Shown here: one piece after another, positions 33,527-43,582 of the stretch | Layout of the letters: each line of letters starts with the position of its first letter | Position numbering within the stretch: position 1 is the first letter of the stretch | DNA from: Diacronema lutheri | Lineage: Eukaryota > Haptophyta > Pavlovophyceae > Pavlovales > Pavlovaceae | Direction of reading: 5' to 3' | Length of the DNA stretch: 64,000 nt | Assembly: GCA_019448385.1 (NCBI GenBank) | Contig: JAGTXO010000061.1 | Coordinates: forward strand, 1 to 64,000 | Notes under the pieces: model-generated | Databases searched by the model: none | What the model was told of the DNA's origin: nothing | The model's input: only the letters and a program-made list of their open reading frames with translations | Made by a program: the position numbers and the translations under genes

Positions 33527-36500
33527 TCAAATCTTGATGGCAAGCGACAGCGAATGGCCGCTCGCGCGCGCGTGTGCGCCCTTGGCCGGACCGCCGAGTA
33601 GGCCGGCGTCCGCCGGCCTGTCGTCCGGCGGCGGCGAGCCGTGAACGTTGCCCGCGCTGCCGCCCGCGCTCGACCCTCCGCCCGCAGCCGCCGGGCCGTT
33701 GCCCGCGTGCGCCGCGCCCGCGAGGCCGAGCGCGGCGAGCTGCTGGGCGAGCGACGGAGTGCGGAGCGCGCTGTGCTCGGCGGGCGCGCCGCCCGCCGCG
33801 CCGCCGGCCTCGGCGCTCTGCGCGGCGGGCGGTGGGCTGAGCTGCGCCTTCGCCAGCGGCAGCCATGCTGAAGTCGGCCCCTCGTAGGAGAAGCGGAGTG
33901 CCTCGAGCGCGTGCGCAAACTCCGAGGGCAGCGGCTCGAGGCATGGCGACGGCGAGAGGCAAAAGTTGGGCTCGCGCCCGTTCGCTGGCAGCTTGAGGCC
34001 GCCCTCGCCACCCTTGCCGCCCTTGGCCCGCGCGCCCTTGCCGCCGTTGCCACCGCCGGCCGCGTGCGCCGCGCCGGCCGCGCTGCGCTCGAGCGCGTCG
34101 TGTGGCGGCAGGAATGGCGGCGGGTGCGCCTTGGCGTGCAACTCTGCCCAGTCGAGGGACGAGAAGAAGGGGTGCGCCTGCGGGCGCACCCAGGTTCACG
34201 CGCACCGCCGCGGCGCGGCGCGAGTGGGCGCGGCGGCCGCGCGTGCAGTGCGCGCGCGGCGTGGGCGGCGCGGCGCGGCGCGGCGCGCAGCCGGCGCGGC
34301 GCCGACGCGCTCGCGACCGCGCGGCGCACCTGCAGCGCGGGCAGCGCCATCCGCTCGTCGGGCGCGGGCACGAGCAGCGCGCGCAGCAGCCCCTTGGCCA
34401 TCTGCGAGACGTGCGGCGGCCACTTTGGTTTGGCCGCGCGAATCTTGCGCACGAGCTCGCGCTGATTGGGCGCGACGAACGGCACCTCGCCGGTAAGCAG
34501 CTGGTAGAGCAGCACGCCAAGCGCCCACAGGTCGACCGCCTGTCCGTACTGACGGTCGGCGCGCGAGTCAGCGACCATCTCTGCGCGCACCGGGACGCGC
34601 GGCGGCAGCGGGGTTGCGCCGGGGCGGACGAACGGGTGAGTGGGTGAGTGGGTGAGTGGGTGGGTGGGTGGGTGGGTGAGTGGGTGGGTGAGTGAGTGGG
34701 TGAGTGGGTGGGTGGGTGGGTGGGTGGGTGGGTGGGTGGGTGGGTGGGTGGGTGGGTGGGTGGGTGGGTGGGTGGGTGGGTGGGTGGGTGGGTGAGTGCG
34801 TGGGTGGGTGGGTGGGTGGGTGAGTGCGTGGGTGGGTGGGTGGGTGGGTGAGTGGGTGGGTGGGTGGGTGAGTGGGTGAGTGCGTGGGTGAGAGCGCGCA
34901 GCGGCGCGGCGCGGCGGCGGGGCGGCGCGGCGGTGCGCGGTGGCGCGGTACCTGGCGCCATGTACTCGACGGTGCCGCAGAAGGAGGAGGCGCCATGCGC
35001 GCGCTGCGTGACGCCCATTTTAGAAAGGCCAAAGTCGGTCAGGCAGACGTGGCCATCCGCGCGCAGCAGCACGTTCTCGGGCTTGAGGTCCCTGCGCGAG
35101 GCGTGCCGGAGCGGCGGGAGGGCACGGCGGGGAGCTGAGGGTGGCGCACGCGGGGGCAGCGTGCAGCAGGGCGCACGCGCGGGCGGTGGGACGGGCAGAG
35201 GCCGTGCGCGCGGCACCCCGGCCGCGCGCGCGCGCGCGCGGCGCGCGCCCCGCCCCGCCAATCCTGCGTCGCGCGCTCGCCTGTGCACGACGCCGTGCGC
35301 GTGCAGATGGCCGAGGGCGAGCGCGACCTCGCCGGCGTAGAAAGCAGCGTGCCGCTCGGGCAGAAAGGCTTCGCGCTGGAGCAAACCGAAGAGCTGGCCG
35401 CCGGGCAGCAGTTCCATCACGAGGAACAACTTGCCTACGCACGCGCGCGCCGCACGCGCGCGCGCGCGCCGGGCGCGGCGGGCGTGAGGCGCGCGCGCGC
35501 GCGCGTGCGGCGCGCGCGCGCGCACAGCGCAGCGGCACGCACTGGGCGTCTGGAAGGCGGAGGCGAGCGTGACGATGAACGGGTGCGCGGCCTCGGCGTA
35601 CTGCGTGAGCACCGCGTGCTCCGCCGCCACGTCCTGCAGCGCCGCCTTTTTGGCGGCGAGCGAGCGCTTGCACAGCGCCTTCATCGCCCAGCGCGAGCCG
35701 TCGCGCCTGCGCACCACCTCGTACACCTTGCCAAAGCCGCCCGAGCCAATCTGCCGGACGATTTCAAAATCGGCGAGGGATGAGCGGCCGCATAACTTCT
35801 CGCGCGCCGGCGCCGACGCGCCCTCCGCCTCCGCGTCGGCGGGCGGCAGCGCGGCCGAGCACGACGCGCGCACCGACGCGAGGCTCAGCTCGCGCTCATC
35901 GGCCTCGTCGTCGCCGCCGCTTTCGTCCGACAGCGGCGCATCGTCGCCGTCGGTTGAACCGCCGCCATCGTGTGGCGCGTTGGTGGGGTCGGCGCTCGTC
36001 ATGATGGCGGGCGGCAGCATCAGCGTGCCGTCGAGACGCTGCGTTGCAATGCGCGCGGCCGCCGCTCCGCCAGCCGCGGCCGCGGCCACGCCGGCGGCGT
36101 CCGCGCTCGGCCGGTGCTCGGCCGCGAAACGAAGCGATCGCACCTGATGGGCGAAGTAGAGATCGACGGCACGGCGGTGCGCTTCGATCGTGTCCGCCCA
36201 CGCGCGCAGCTGCGCGCCGCCATCCGCCATGCCCGCCACGCCGTGCGCCAGCTGCGGCAGCGCGCACATGTCGACGCTGGTGGGCGGCGACGGCCATGCG
36301 AGCGGCGAGTACGCACGCCGCCCGAGCAGGGCGGGCAGGAGCTCGTCGAGCGCGGCGCACAGCGCGGGCGGCGCCGAGCACGGCGTGGTGGGCCCATTGC
36401 TGCCGCGCCGCGCCGCGCCAAGGTTGCCGCTGCTGCCGCCGCCGCCGCCGCCGCCGCCGTTCGCTGGGCGCTGATTGGCGGGCTGCGCGCGCGGCGGCGG

Positions 36501-37217
36501 CACGCCCGCCTGCCGCTCACGGCCGAGTCCGCTGCCCGCGGCGCCTCCCGAGCCGCGCGGTGCGCGCACGGGCGCGGACGCGACGGGCACCGCGCGCGGT
36601 AGCGAGCGCGCCCCTCCGCCGCCGCACGACGAGCCGATCGAGCTGCGCGCGCTGCCGGCGTGGCTGCGCCCGCCCACGGGCACGCCAAACGCGCCAGACA
36701 CCGACGCGGCCGCGGCCGCGGCTGCCGCGTCGTCGGCGTCGGCACCGTCGTCGTCAGCGCCATCGTCGGCACTATCCCAGCAGTCGCGCACGTCCGCCGT
36801 GCGACCGGCGGGCAGGCCCGCGCCCGCACCTGCGTCACAGTGCGCCGCACCGCTCTTGCGTCGCTCGGCGTTGCCGAGGCCGAGCGCGCTGCTGCTGACG
36901 CGCCGCTCGACGCGGCCGATCGGCGGCGGTGCGGGCGATGTGGGTGGAGAAGATCGGAAGAGCAGGTCCATGGAGAACTCCTGCGTCGCGGGTGGCGGCT
37001 CTTGCATCTCCGCAGCGCGTGCGAACGCCGGCCGGCCGCCGGCGCCGCCTGCGCCGTATCGGCCGGCTGCGGCGGTCGTGTGCGCGTGGCGCGTGTAGTC
37101 CGTCACCTCGAGCACAACACGGCCGCACGCCGGCGACTGGTGCGCATCGTCGTCAAGCGCGCCCGCGCTGAGCTCTCGCACGAGCTCCGCCGCCATGCCC
37201 TTCCTGCGGCGGGGCAT
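33527..37217 (-). CDS. AGC-family protein kinase, S6K/RSK-like
   Basis: Five exons add up in frame to 956 residues: 37217-35543, 35434-35281, 35091-34952, 34580-34330 and 34177-33527. About 470 disordered residues precede the kinase domain. Motifs: glycine loop IGSGGFGKVYEV, catalytic Lys in WAMKAL, hinge LFLVMELLPGG, HRDLKPENVLL, DFGLSKMG, the activation loop SFCGTVEYMAPE, and WALGVLLYQLLTGEVPF. The T-loop wording is closest to S6K/RSK. The AGC tail includes AHPFFSSLDW and ALRFSYEGP, which aligns with the hydrophobic motif FLGFTYVAP except that the first Phe is Ala. Likely a growth or stress signalling kinase activated by a PDK1-type enzyme. The intron that splits HR|DLKPEN appears to have a GC donor. 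Starts at 37256 or 37196 are also in frame. Confidence 0.85.
34637..34888 (+). repeat. TGGG/TGAG tetranucleotide array inside a kinase intron
   Basis: About 250 bp of (TGGG)n with TGAG and TGCG variants on the plus strand, that is CCCA/CTCA in the transcript. It fills most of the intron 34581-34951 that interrupts the APE motif of the kinase. The plus strand could form G-quadruplexes. Confidence 0.95.
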
Positions 37218-37290
37218 GGCAGGCGCAGGATGCCCGCCGGCCGGCGCTCGGTCCACCGGACCTCAAAATCTCTCCACAAGTCTTCTCCTG

Positions 37291-37324
37291 AGTGGATGTG
37301 AGACTTGATCAGAACACATCCACT
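37291..37324. promoter_or_regulatory. short perfect hairpin upstream of the kinase gene
   Basis: AGTGGATGTG and CACATCCACT form a perfect 10-bp stem around a 14-base loop, 74 bp upstream of the kinase ATG at 37217. It could be an operator or leader hairpin; the function is unknown. Confidence 0.4.
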
Positions 37325-37533
37325 TCAGTGTCGGCCGTCGGGCGCGTTTGGCGTGCTCGAGGACGACGAGGAGTGGGCGTCCACGGACCGCCCGCGGCCG
37401 CAAGAACACTCACGAGAAAGTGAGAGCGGCGCGCGCGACTTGAAGACCGCGGGCGTCGGGCCACGGGATCAGATCTAGCTATGCAGCGCCCTCGTCCTGC
37501 AGAAAACGCGCGGCTACACCCGAAAGTCGCGAG

Positions 37534-38823
37534 TCAGACGCCCAGCGCCGCGCCCGGATCGCGCTTGCACAGTGGGCACTCGGCGCATCGTCGGAGCCAC
37601 TCGCGGATGCATGCTGCGTGGAAGACGTGCGCGCACTCAAGCGCGCACGCGCGCTGTCCCGCGGCGAGCTGCTCGAGGCAGATGCAGCAGCAGCCGTGTG
37701 ACTGTGACGGTGCGCCGTCACTCGCAGACACACTGCTCTGGCTGACTGAGCACAGCGGGCGTGTGCGCACCTCAAAGACGGCGAGGCGCGAGAGCGCGAC
37801 GGCGGAGAGGCCGCGCGGCCTGAGCTCGGCGGGCCGCGGCGGCAGCGCGCGCGCCCTCCCGTCGCCCGCCGCGCCGCCCACGAGCCGCGCGAACATTCGC
37901 AGCTGCGCGCCCGGCTCCGCCCCGCCCGGCTCGGCGCTTGCCCCGACCGTCGGCGCGTCTCGATCCATGGCGGCCGGGGCGCGCCGGTTGTGCTCCAAAT
38001 CGGCCGCGAGCGCCGCGTCGAGCGCGAGCATTGTCGCGATGGCGCCACTGCGCGAGCGCTGCAGCGCGACAGCTGAGAGCGCGACGGTTGGCGCGCAGAT
38101 TGGCTGGGCGTTGGACACAGGCCGCGCGCGCCGCGCGCTGAGCGCGCGCGGAGCGTGCGCCGAGCCCGCTGCTCGCGCGCGCGTCTCTCGCAGCCGCGCG
38201 CTGAGGGGGCGCTGACCGGCTCGCGCATCGGGCGCGTCGGGCGGAGCGCAGCCGCCGCTGGGCGCTGCGAGGGCGAGCGCAATGCCGCGCGTGCCCATGC
38301 GCTCGAGCGCGAGGGCGACGAGCCGCTCGCGCGCGCCGGCGCCATCGCCGTCGGCAGATGCGGGTGAGCCGTCGTTGCCGGCGGCGCACTCAGCTGGGTC
38401 GCCGCCTGGCGCACCATGGGCGTGCGACGCGCGCGCACCGTCCGACAGGCGGCCGCGCGCCTCGCCGGCGGCGCCGCGTGCGCGCGGCCCCACCGAACCG
38501 TCGGTGCATCGCGAGTCCGAGGCATGACCGCCCGCGTGCGCTCGAGGCGCGGGTGCGGAAGCGCGTCCGACGATGGCCTCGGCTGCCCCCCCGCCGGCGC
38601 CGCATCTCAACACGCTCGGCTTCGGCGGCGGCGCGAGCAGCGCGAGGCGTGCCGCGCACGCCACCGACGCGCGTGCACCGTCGCCGTCGACATGGCCGTA
38701 AAGCTGCGCGGCGGCCCAGGGCGCGGCGCCGAGCGCTGCGCCGAGCTCGCGCGCCTCCGCGCGCAGCGCCTCGCTCTGCGCGCGGACCGAGTCGAGGAAG
38801 CCCGCCGTCCTCCCTCCGGCCAT
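37534..38823 (-). CDS. RING-H2 finger protein, probable E3 ubiquitin ligase
   Basis: 429 residues from the ATG at 38823 (MAGGRTAGFLDSVRAQ). The C-terminal RING-H2 has CCICLEQL, then ECAHVFHAACIREWL, then CAECPLC. All eight zinc ligands are present in the C-x2-C...C-x-H-x2-H-x2-C...C-x2-C order. The rest is Ala/Pro/Arg-rich with predicted short helices and no membrane segment. A RING-H2 at the very end is typical of E3 ligases that recruit an E2; the substrate is unknown. It is divergent from the FHA/SIM gene, whose first ATG is 61 bp away, so they must share a promoter. Confidence 0.8.
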   Translation of the reverse strand: MAGGRTAGFLDSVRAQSEALRAEARELGAALGAAPWAAAQLYGHVDGDGARASVACAARLALLAPPPKPSVLRCGAGGGAAEAIVGRASAPAPRAHAGGHASDSRCTDGSVGPRARGAAGEARGRLSDGARASHAHGAPGGDPAECAAGNDGSPASADGDGAGARERLVALALERMGTRGIALALAAPSGGCAPPDAPDARAGQRPLSARLRETRARAAGSAHAPRALSARRARPVSNAQPICAPTVALSAVALQRSRSGAIATMLALDAALAADLEHNRRAPAAMDRDAPTVGASAEPGGAEPGAQLRMFARLVGGAAGDGRARALPPRPAELRPRGLSAVALSRLAVFEVRTRPLCSVSQSSVSASDGAPSQSHGCCCICLEQLAAGQRACALECAHVFHAACIREWLRRCAECPLCKRDPGAALGV

Positions 38824-38884
38824 TGGCCGTTGACGCCACCAGGCACTGGGACTCGTGAAGTCCCAACCCGTCGTGTCCGTCGTT

Positions 38885-41800
38885 ATGCGCAAGATGGCAG
38901 ACGACCCCACGGCGCCGCTCGGCACGCGCGTGCTCGCTCGCATCCTCGCCGGCGACGGTCACGTGACGATTGGCCGCGAATCGGCGCTCCCGCCGGCACG
39001 CCTTGGGCAGGTCGCCACCGCCGCCGCCGAGCCGAGCGTGCCGCTGCCGGCGGAGTGCCGCTTCATCTCGCGCCGCCTCGCGGCCCTCGCAAAGGACGGC
39101 GGAGGCACGTGGAGGGTGGCGCTATGGGGCAAGCTTCGGATCAAGCAGCGTGCAGACGCATCGCACGAGCCCGTAGACGAGCGCTACATCCGCGTCGCGC
39201 CTTCCAGCGGCTCGCCCGCGTTTGCCGTGACCGCCGCGTGGAGCCCCGGCGACCCGGTCGCAACGCTCGGCGCACTGCCCGCGCTGCGCGACGGGGACAC
39301 AATTTCGCTCGGCAGGCACACGGCCACATGGTCCTTCGAGTTCCACACGCGTCTCGCCGATGGACGCGCAGCACAGCTGCTTGATCCGCCGCACGCGCCC
39401 CTGCTTCCGTGTGAGCTGCCATCATCGCCGCGCGTGCCCGCAACTCCGCCGGCGCAGGGGCGAGGCGCGCCTCGCACAACGAAAGCAGGGGCACGTGCGG
39501 CGCGGGGGCGAGGCGCGCTGCCGCTGCCGTCGAGCGTGGGTCCGGTCGAGCAAGCGCCGCCGTCGGCGCGTCTGCCATCGCTGATCCGCCTCTCACCGTC
39601 ACCGCCACCGTCATCGCAGCCGCAGCCGCAGCCGCAGCCGCAGCCGCAGCCGCAGCCGCACGGGCGGAAACGCTTGGCCCACTGCGCCGGGCTGCCGCAC
39701 GCCGACACGCACGCGCCGCGTCCGCGGCACGCCACGCCGTCCGCAGACGGCGCGGGCGTGCGCTCGGCAGAGCAGGCAGAGCCGAATGGAGGGCTGGCGG
39801 GCATGCGCGACGCGGTCGGCCCCGCCAACCGCATGGCGGCGCATGGCGCACTCACGCCATCGCCGCCATCCATGCCGCCGCTGCTGCACGCGCGTGGTGC
39901 GTGCGGCTCGGAGCGCACGAGCGCGGACGGGCAATGGGATCGCGGGCACGCGGCGCCGGCGTCGCTCGACCCGCCGCGCGCAGCCGCCGCGGCTGAGCGC
40001 GCGCGCGCAGCTGGCGACAGCGAAGCGGACGGCGCGCGCAAGAATGGTCGCGCGGCGGTCGGGCATGGCCGGCCGCCATTCTCCGAAGTTATCGATCTTA
40101 CCGCCTCGGTCATCGATCTTACCACCTCGATCATTGATCTTACCACTTCGTCGCACTGCAGCTATGATGCCGGTGCCGGCGGCGAGGTCGGATGTCGGGC
40201 CGCAGCGCCCTTGGAAGCTCATGGCGAGGGCGAGGTCAGATGTCGGGCCGCAGCGCCCTTGGAAGCTCATGGCGAGGGCGAGGTCAGATGTCGGGCCGCA
40301 GCGCCCTTGGAAGCTCATGGCGAGGGCGAGGGCGACCATGGGGAGGAGGGGGAGGTGGAGGAGGAGGAGGAGGAGGCGTACGCGGTTGCACCACTCGACG
40401 GCGGCGACGGGCGCGATGGATCTCTCGCCGAGCCGTCGACGGGCAAGTTGCACGCCGCCACCGAGACGCGTGCCTCCGAGCCGCGAGCGGCACACGCTGG
40501 CGTGCCGTGCGCGCGCACGGGTGTTGCAGCGCGCGCGCATTCGGAGCAGGACGTTGCGGATCGCGGCGCACGCAGCGGCAATCCCAACGGCGGTCGCACG
40601 CCCGAGCCGAGCGCTGCGCTGTGTGATGAGTTGCTGCACCGCGTTGTGCTCAAACAGGGCGTACTTGGCTTGGTTGTCGCGGCAATTCTCAGCCTGGCTG
40701 GTCGCACACAGCTCGGTGTCTCGGTGGTGGGCGACGGCACGGCTGCGGGCGACGGCGCCGCGGCTGCGGGCGATGACGAGAGCTGGCGCTGGCGCGTCGT
40801 CTGGGGTGACGGCGGCTTGCGCGGCATGCCGGCCGCGCAGGCGGTGCAGAGCGACCTGTCCACCGCCGAGGTGCGCGCGATCCTTGTGCCGACAGACGCG
40901 GCCGGCGGAGGCGGTGGGCGCGGCGGGTACGGCGGGCGCGGCGGGCGCGGTGGACGCGGTGGGCGCGGCGGAGGCGCGCCGGCTGACGCTCGCGGCACGG
41001 CTGGCGGCCGGGGCGGCGCGCACGGCGCGCCCGCGCCCACCCACAGCAGCGCACACCCGTTGCGCGGCGCGAGCGGCAGCGGCGGATCCGACGGTGCGCC
41101 GGGGACGCGCGCCTGCGCCGTCGGTTGGGCGGAACTGTCGCGCGCGCCCGTCAGCGCTGAGGACGAGCTCGAGCTCGTGTCGAATTCGGTCATGTCGGAT
41201 TCGGTCATGTCGGATTCGGTCATGTCGGATCCTGGCAGCGAGATGGAGGCTCGAGCGCCTCCCTCGCCTGAGGAGCAGGCGGCCCCCTGCCTGAGGAGCA
41301 GGCGGCCCCCTCGCCTGAGGAGCAGGCGGCCCCCTGCCTGAGGAGCAGGCGGCCCCCTCGCCGGAGGCGCAGGCGGGCCCCTCGCCGGAGGAGCAGGCGG
41401 CCCCCTCGCCGGAGGCGCAGGCGGGCCCCTCGCCGGAGGCGCAGGCGGCCCCCTCGCCTGAGGAGCAGGCGGCCCCCTGCCTGAGGAGCAGGCGGGCCCC
41501 TCGCCGGAGGAGCAGGCGGCCCCCTCGCCGGAGGCGCAGGCGGGCCCCTCGCCGGAGGAGCAGGCGGGCCCCTTGCCCGTCGATCCGCGCGGCGCACGAA
41601 CGCTTCGCGCGCCGCCCTTCGCCGATGTGTGCGCCAACGGCGTGGGTGGCGCGGACGGCGGCTGCGGCGAGAATGGCGCGAGCAGCGCGAGCGTGTGGTT
41701 CGACAAAGGCAGCGCGAGCAGCGGCTTCAGCTCTCGCCCTGCCAGCGCGTGCGACGCACCGCCGTCGAGCGGCGCGCGCCGCGCGCGCCACACGCGCACG

Positions 41801-42506
41801 CGCTTGTCGCCGCGGCTGCGCCCGCGGGCGAGGGCGCGGTCACGCACACGCTGCGCGCGTGTGGCGCGGACGAGCTGCCATGGCTGCCATGGCTGCCATG
41901 GCTGCCATGGCTGCCCTGCCATGGCTGCCATGGCTGCCCTGCCATGGCTGCCATGGCTGCCCTGCCATGGCTGCCATGGCTGCCCTGCCATGGCTGCCAT
42001 GGCTGCCCTGCCATGGCTGCCATGGCTGCCCTGCCATGGCTGCCATGGCTGCCCTGCCATGGCTGCCATGGCTGCCCTGCCATGGCTGCCATGGCTGCCA
42101 TGGCTGCCATGGCTGCCATGGCTGCCATGGCTGCCATGGCTGCCATGGCTGCCATGGCTGCCATGGCTGCCATGGCTGCCATGGCTGCCCTGCCATGGCT
42201 GCCATGGCTGTGCCCGGCGTGCGACGGGAGCAGCGCGGGCAGCGCGCTGCGTGTGCGCTGCGCGTCGTTCAGATGCGCGCCTACCTCGGGTCGCCGGGCG
42301 CGACGGACTCCCCCGCTCTGTGCGGGCTGGACTCCTGATCGTCCGGGAGCGCGAGCCGTGAGCAGCAGCGGCAAGATGGCGGGCCGCGTCTCTTGTGCGG
42401 GCTGCTCGAGGAGTGGGCGCTTGGCGACCTCTGCGCGGCACGCGCCGAGCTGCGCGCCGCCGGCGAGCGCGAGCTCATGCGCCACGTCGCACGCTGCGCC
42501 CCCTAA
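38885..42506 (+). CDS. FHA-domain protein with tandem SUMO-interacting motifs and RGG box
   Basis: The frame from ATG 38885 (or 38894, MADDPTAPLG) is open to 41341. Residues 15-160 look like an FHA domain: VTIGRES, CRFISRRLAAL, a GKLRIKQ-type strand and LRDGDTISLG, so it should bind phospho-threonine. Then follow a Gln-Pro repeat, three tandem VIDLT-type motifs (SUMO-interacting), three copies of a 16-residue repeat, an acidic stretch, a GGRGG-rich box and SVMSD repeats. At 41260-41575 lies a PSPEEQAA minisatellite whose units are 24 or 23 bp, so the frame slips and stops at 41341. The frame after the repeat (VDPRGARTLR) is the same as before it. A last exon probably ends at 42506 (LLEEWALGDLCAARAELR...HVARC). 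A nuclear, SUMO-linked role, for example in DNA damage signalling, is inferred. Confidence 0.55.
39619..39660 (+). repeat. hexanucleotide CAGCCG repeat coding Gln-Pro
   Basis: Seven perfect copies of CAGCCG in the FHA gene give an alternating Gln-Pro stretch. Confidence 0.9.
40088..40150 (+). repeat. three 21-bp units, each coding a SUMO-interacting motif
   Basis: Each unit encodes VIDLT(A/T)S or IIDLTTS. V/I-I-D-L-T is the canonical SUMO-interacting motif. The array is AT-richer than the gene around it. Confidence 0.85.
40184..40327 (+). repeat. three 48-bp units in the FHA gene
   Basis: Near-identical copies encode EVRCRAAAPLEAHGEG. The unit is a multiple of three, so the frame is kept. 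Confidence 0.9.
41187..41231 (+). repeat. three 15-bp units coding SVMSD
   Basis: Perfect tandem copies of a 15-bp unit in frame in the FHA gene, just before the PSPEEQAA minisatellite. Confidence 0.85.
41260..41575 (+). repeat. 24/23-bp minisatellite in the FHA gene
   Basis: About 13 copies of a unit like CCCTCGCCTGAGGAGCAGGC. Three copies are one base shorter (CCTGCC instead of CCTCGCC). Their combined shift is three bases, so the frames on the two sides agree while the middle is out of frame. Confidence 0.85.
41876..42211 (+). repeat. CATGGCTGC minisatellite
   Basis: About 335 bp of 9-bp units CATGGCTGC mixed with CCTGCC spacers that make 24-bp higher-order units in the first half, then pure 9-bp units. 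It is rich in NcoI-like CCATGG palindromes. It lies in the 3' part of the FHA gene, in an intron or in frame; all phases are open. Confidence 0.9.
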
Positions 42507-42788
42507 CACGCGGCCGCGCTCGACCAGATCAGAAGCCGCGGCTCGTCTTTCGCTCCCAGCGGACGACATGCTTTTTTTTTTCTCGCCCTCTGCTTCTTTA
42601 GACTCGCCGCTCGCGTGCTGGGCGTAGCGCGCTGCCTCTGGCCGCCGCCGCACGCAGCGCGCGGGACGAGCGCCGAGCGGGCGGCAGGGCGCGGGGGCGA
42701 TTTTCCAATTATTTTTGAATTCTTTTGTGAGCAGCACGGCTGGACCAGGACACAGAAAAAGACACGCCCGGATTCGAGGGACGGCATC

Positions 42789-43178
42789 ATGGTGCTCGGC
42801 AATGTGTTCGCCTTCGCGCGCGCGCGCGCCATGCAAGCACCGCTCACCTTCGTCGGCGTCTCGGGGTGCGCGGCGTGGTACGGCGTTTATGACTTGGCCT
42901 ACTTGACCACATCGACGATCATCGGCCACTCCACGGTTGGCCAATCGCTTGGTTGCAGGGCGGGTGGACACGCGGCCGGCTGCGCGCTCGGTGGTGCAGT
43001 CGTCGCATTGCGCTTCCCACGGGCGGCGATCTCGCTGGCGGTGTCGCGCGGGCAGTTCATGCAGGCGCCGTGGAGCGCCGCCCTGGCCGTCCTTGGCTCG
43101 TCCGCCGGTCTCGGAGGTCTCGCGGGCGCAGTCGCTCAAAAGTCGTGCGGCAAGCGAGCCCCGCCGGCGTCAGCGTGA
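42789..43178 (+). CDS. small hydrophobic membrane protein
   Basis: 129 residues from the ATG at 42789 (MVLGNVFAFARARAMQ). At least three hydrophobic spans are visible (APLTFVGVSGCAAWYGVYDLA, AGCALGGAVVALRF, AALAVLGSSAGLGGLAGAVA), with a basic C-terminus. An AT-rich patch at 42700-42730 precedes it. Small, glycine/alanine-rich helices would fit an organelle inner-membrane protein, but no family was recognised. Confidence 0.5.
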   Translation: MVLGNVFAFARARAMQAPLTFVGVSGCAAWYGVYDLAYLTTSTIIGHSTVGQSLGCRAGGHAAGCALGGAVVALRFPRAAISLAVSRGQFMQAPWSAALAVLGSSAGLGGLAGAVAQKSCGKRAPPASA

Positions 43179-43582
43179 AGCCGCACACATGCAGCGCACT
43201 GATCGCGGCCGCTTTAGTCAAGCACACACTTCCGGAGTGTCCGCGTGCGCCTTCTGGCTTGGCAACGCGGTTTCACATTGGCCTTGGGCTTGGCTTGTTG
43301 CCGTTGGCGTTGCCGATGGCCTCGCGCACTCCGACTCGCGATTCAGGACGCCCGGCAGCATGCTGCTGCGCGCGCGGGACCCGGTGGCACGAGCTGCCAC
43401 CGCCGCTGTGCGCACAGGGTGCCGCAAAATCAACGCAGGCGGCGGCGCGCCGCGTCCCGTGTGGACTGTGGACGCCTTCCCAGTTTCCAAGACGTCCAAT
43501 TTGTCGTCACCCAAAATTTTTGTCACCGTTCGCACCAGCCAGCGCACACGGCGCTGTACGGAGACCGTCGGGTAGGCGCGCC
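43179..43582. other. intergenic stretch upstream of the Sec14-like gene
   Basis: No coding signal. An A/T patch (CAAAATTTTTGTCACC) lies 70 bp upstream of the Sec14-like ATG and may belong to the promoter or leader. Confidence 0.4.

Noticed and set aside
34568-35032. Thr-His-Pro repeat protein in the TGGG array
   Set aside because: It is translation of a simple repeat within an intron that must be removed to keep the kinase APE motif.
32421-37256. One minus-strand frame of 1,611 codons spanning kinase and sulfotransferase
   Set aside because: It reads through kinase introns and merges two unrelated genes. The kinase motifs need splicing, and the sulfotransferase has its own ATG and signal sequence.
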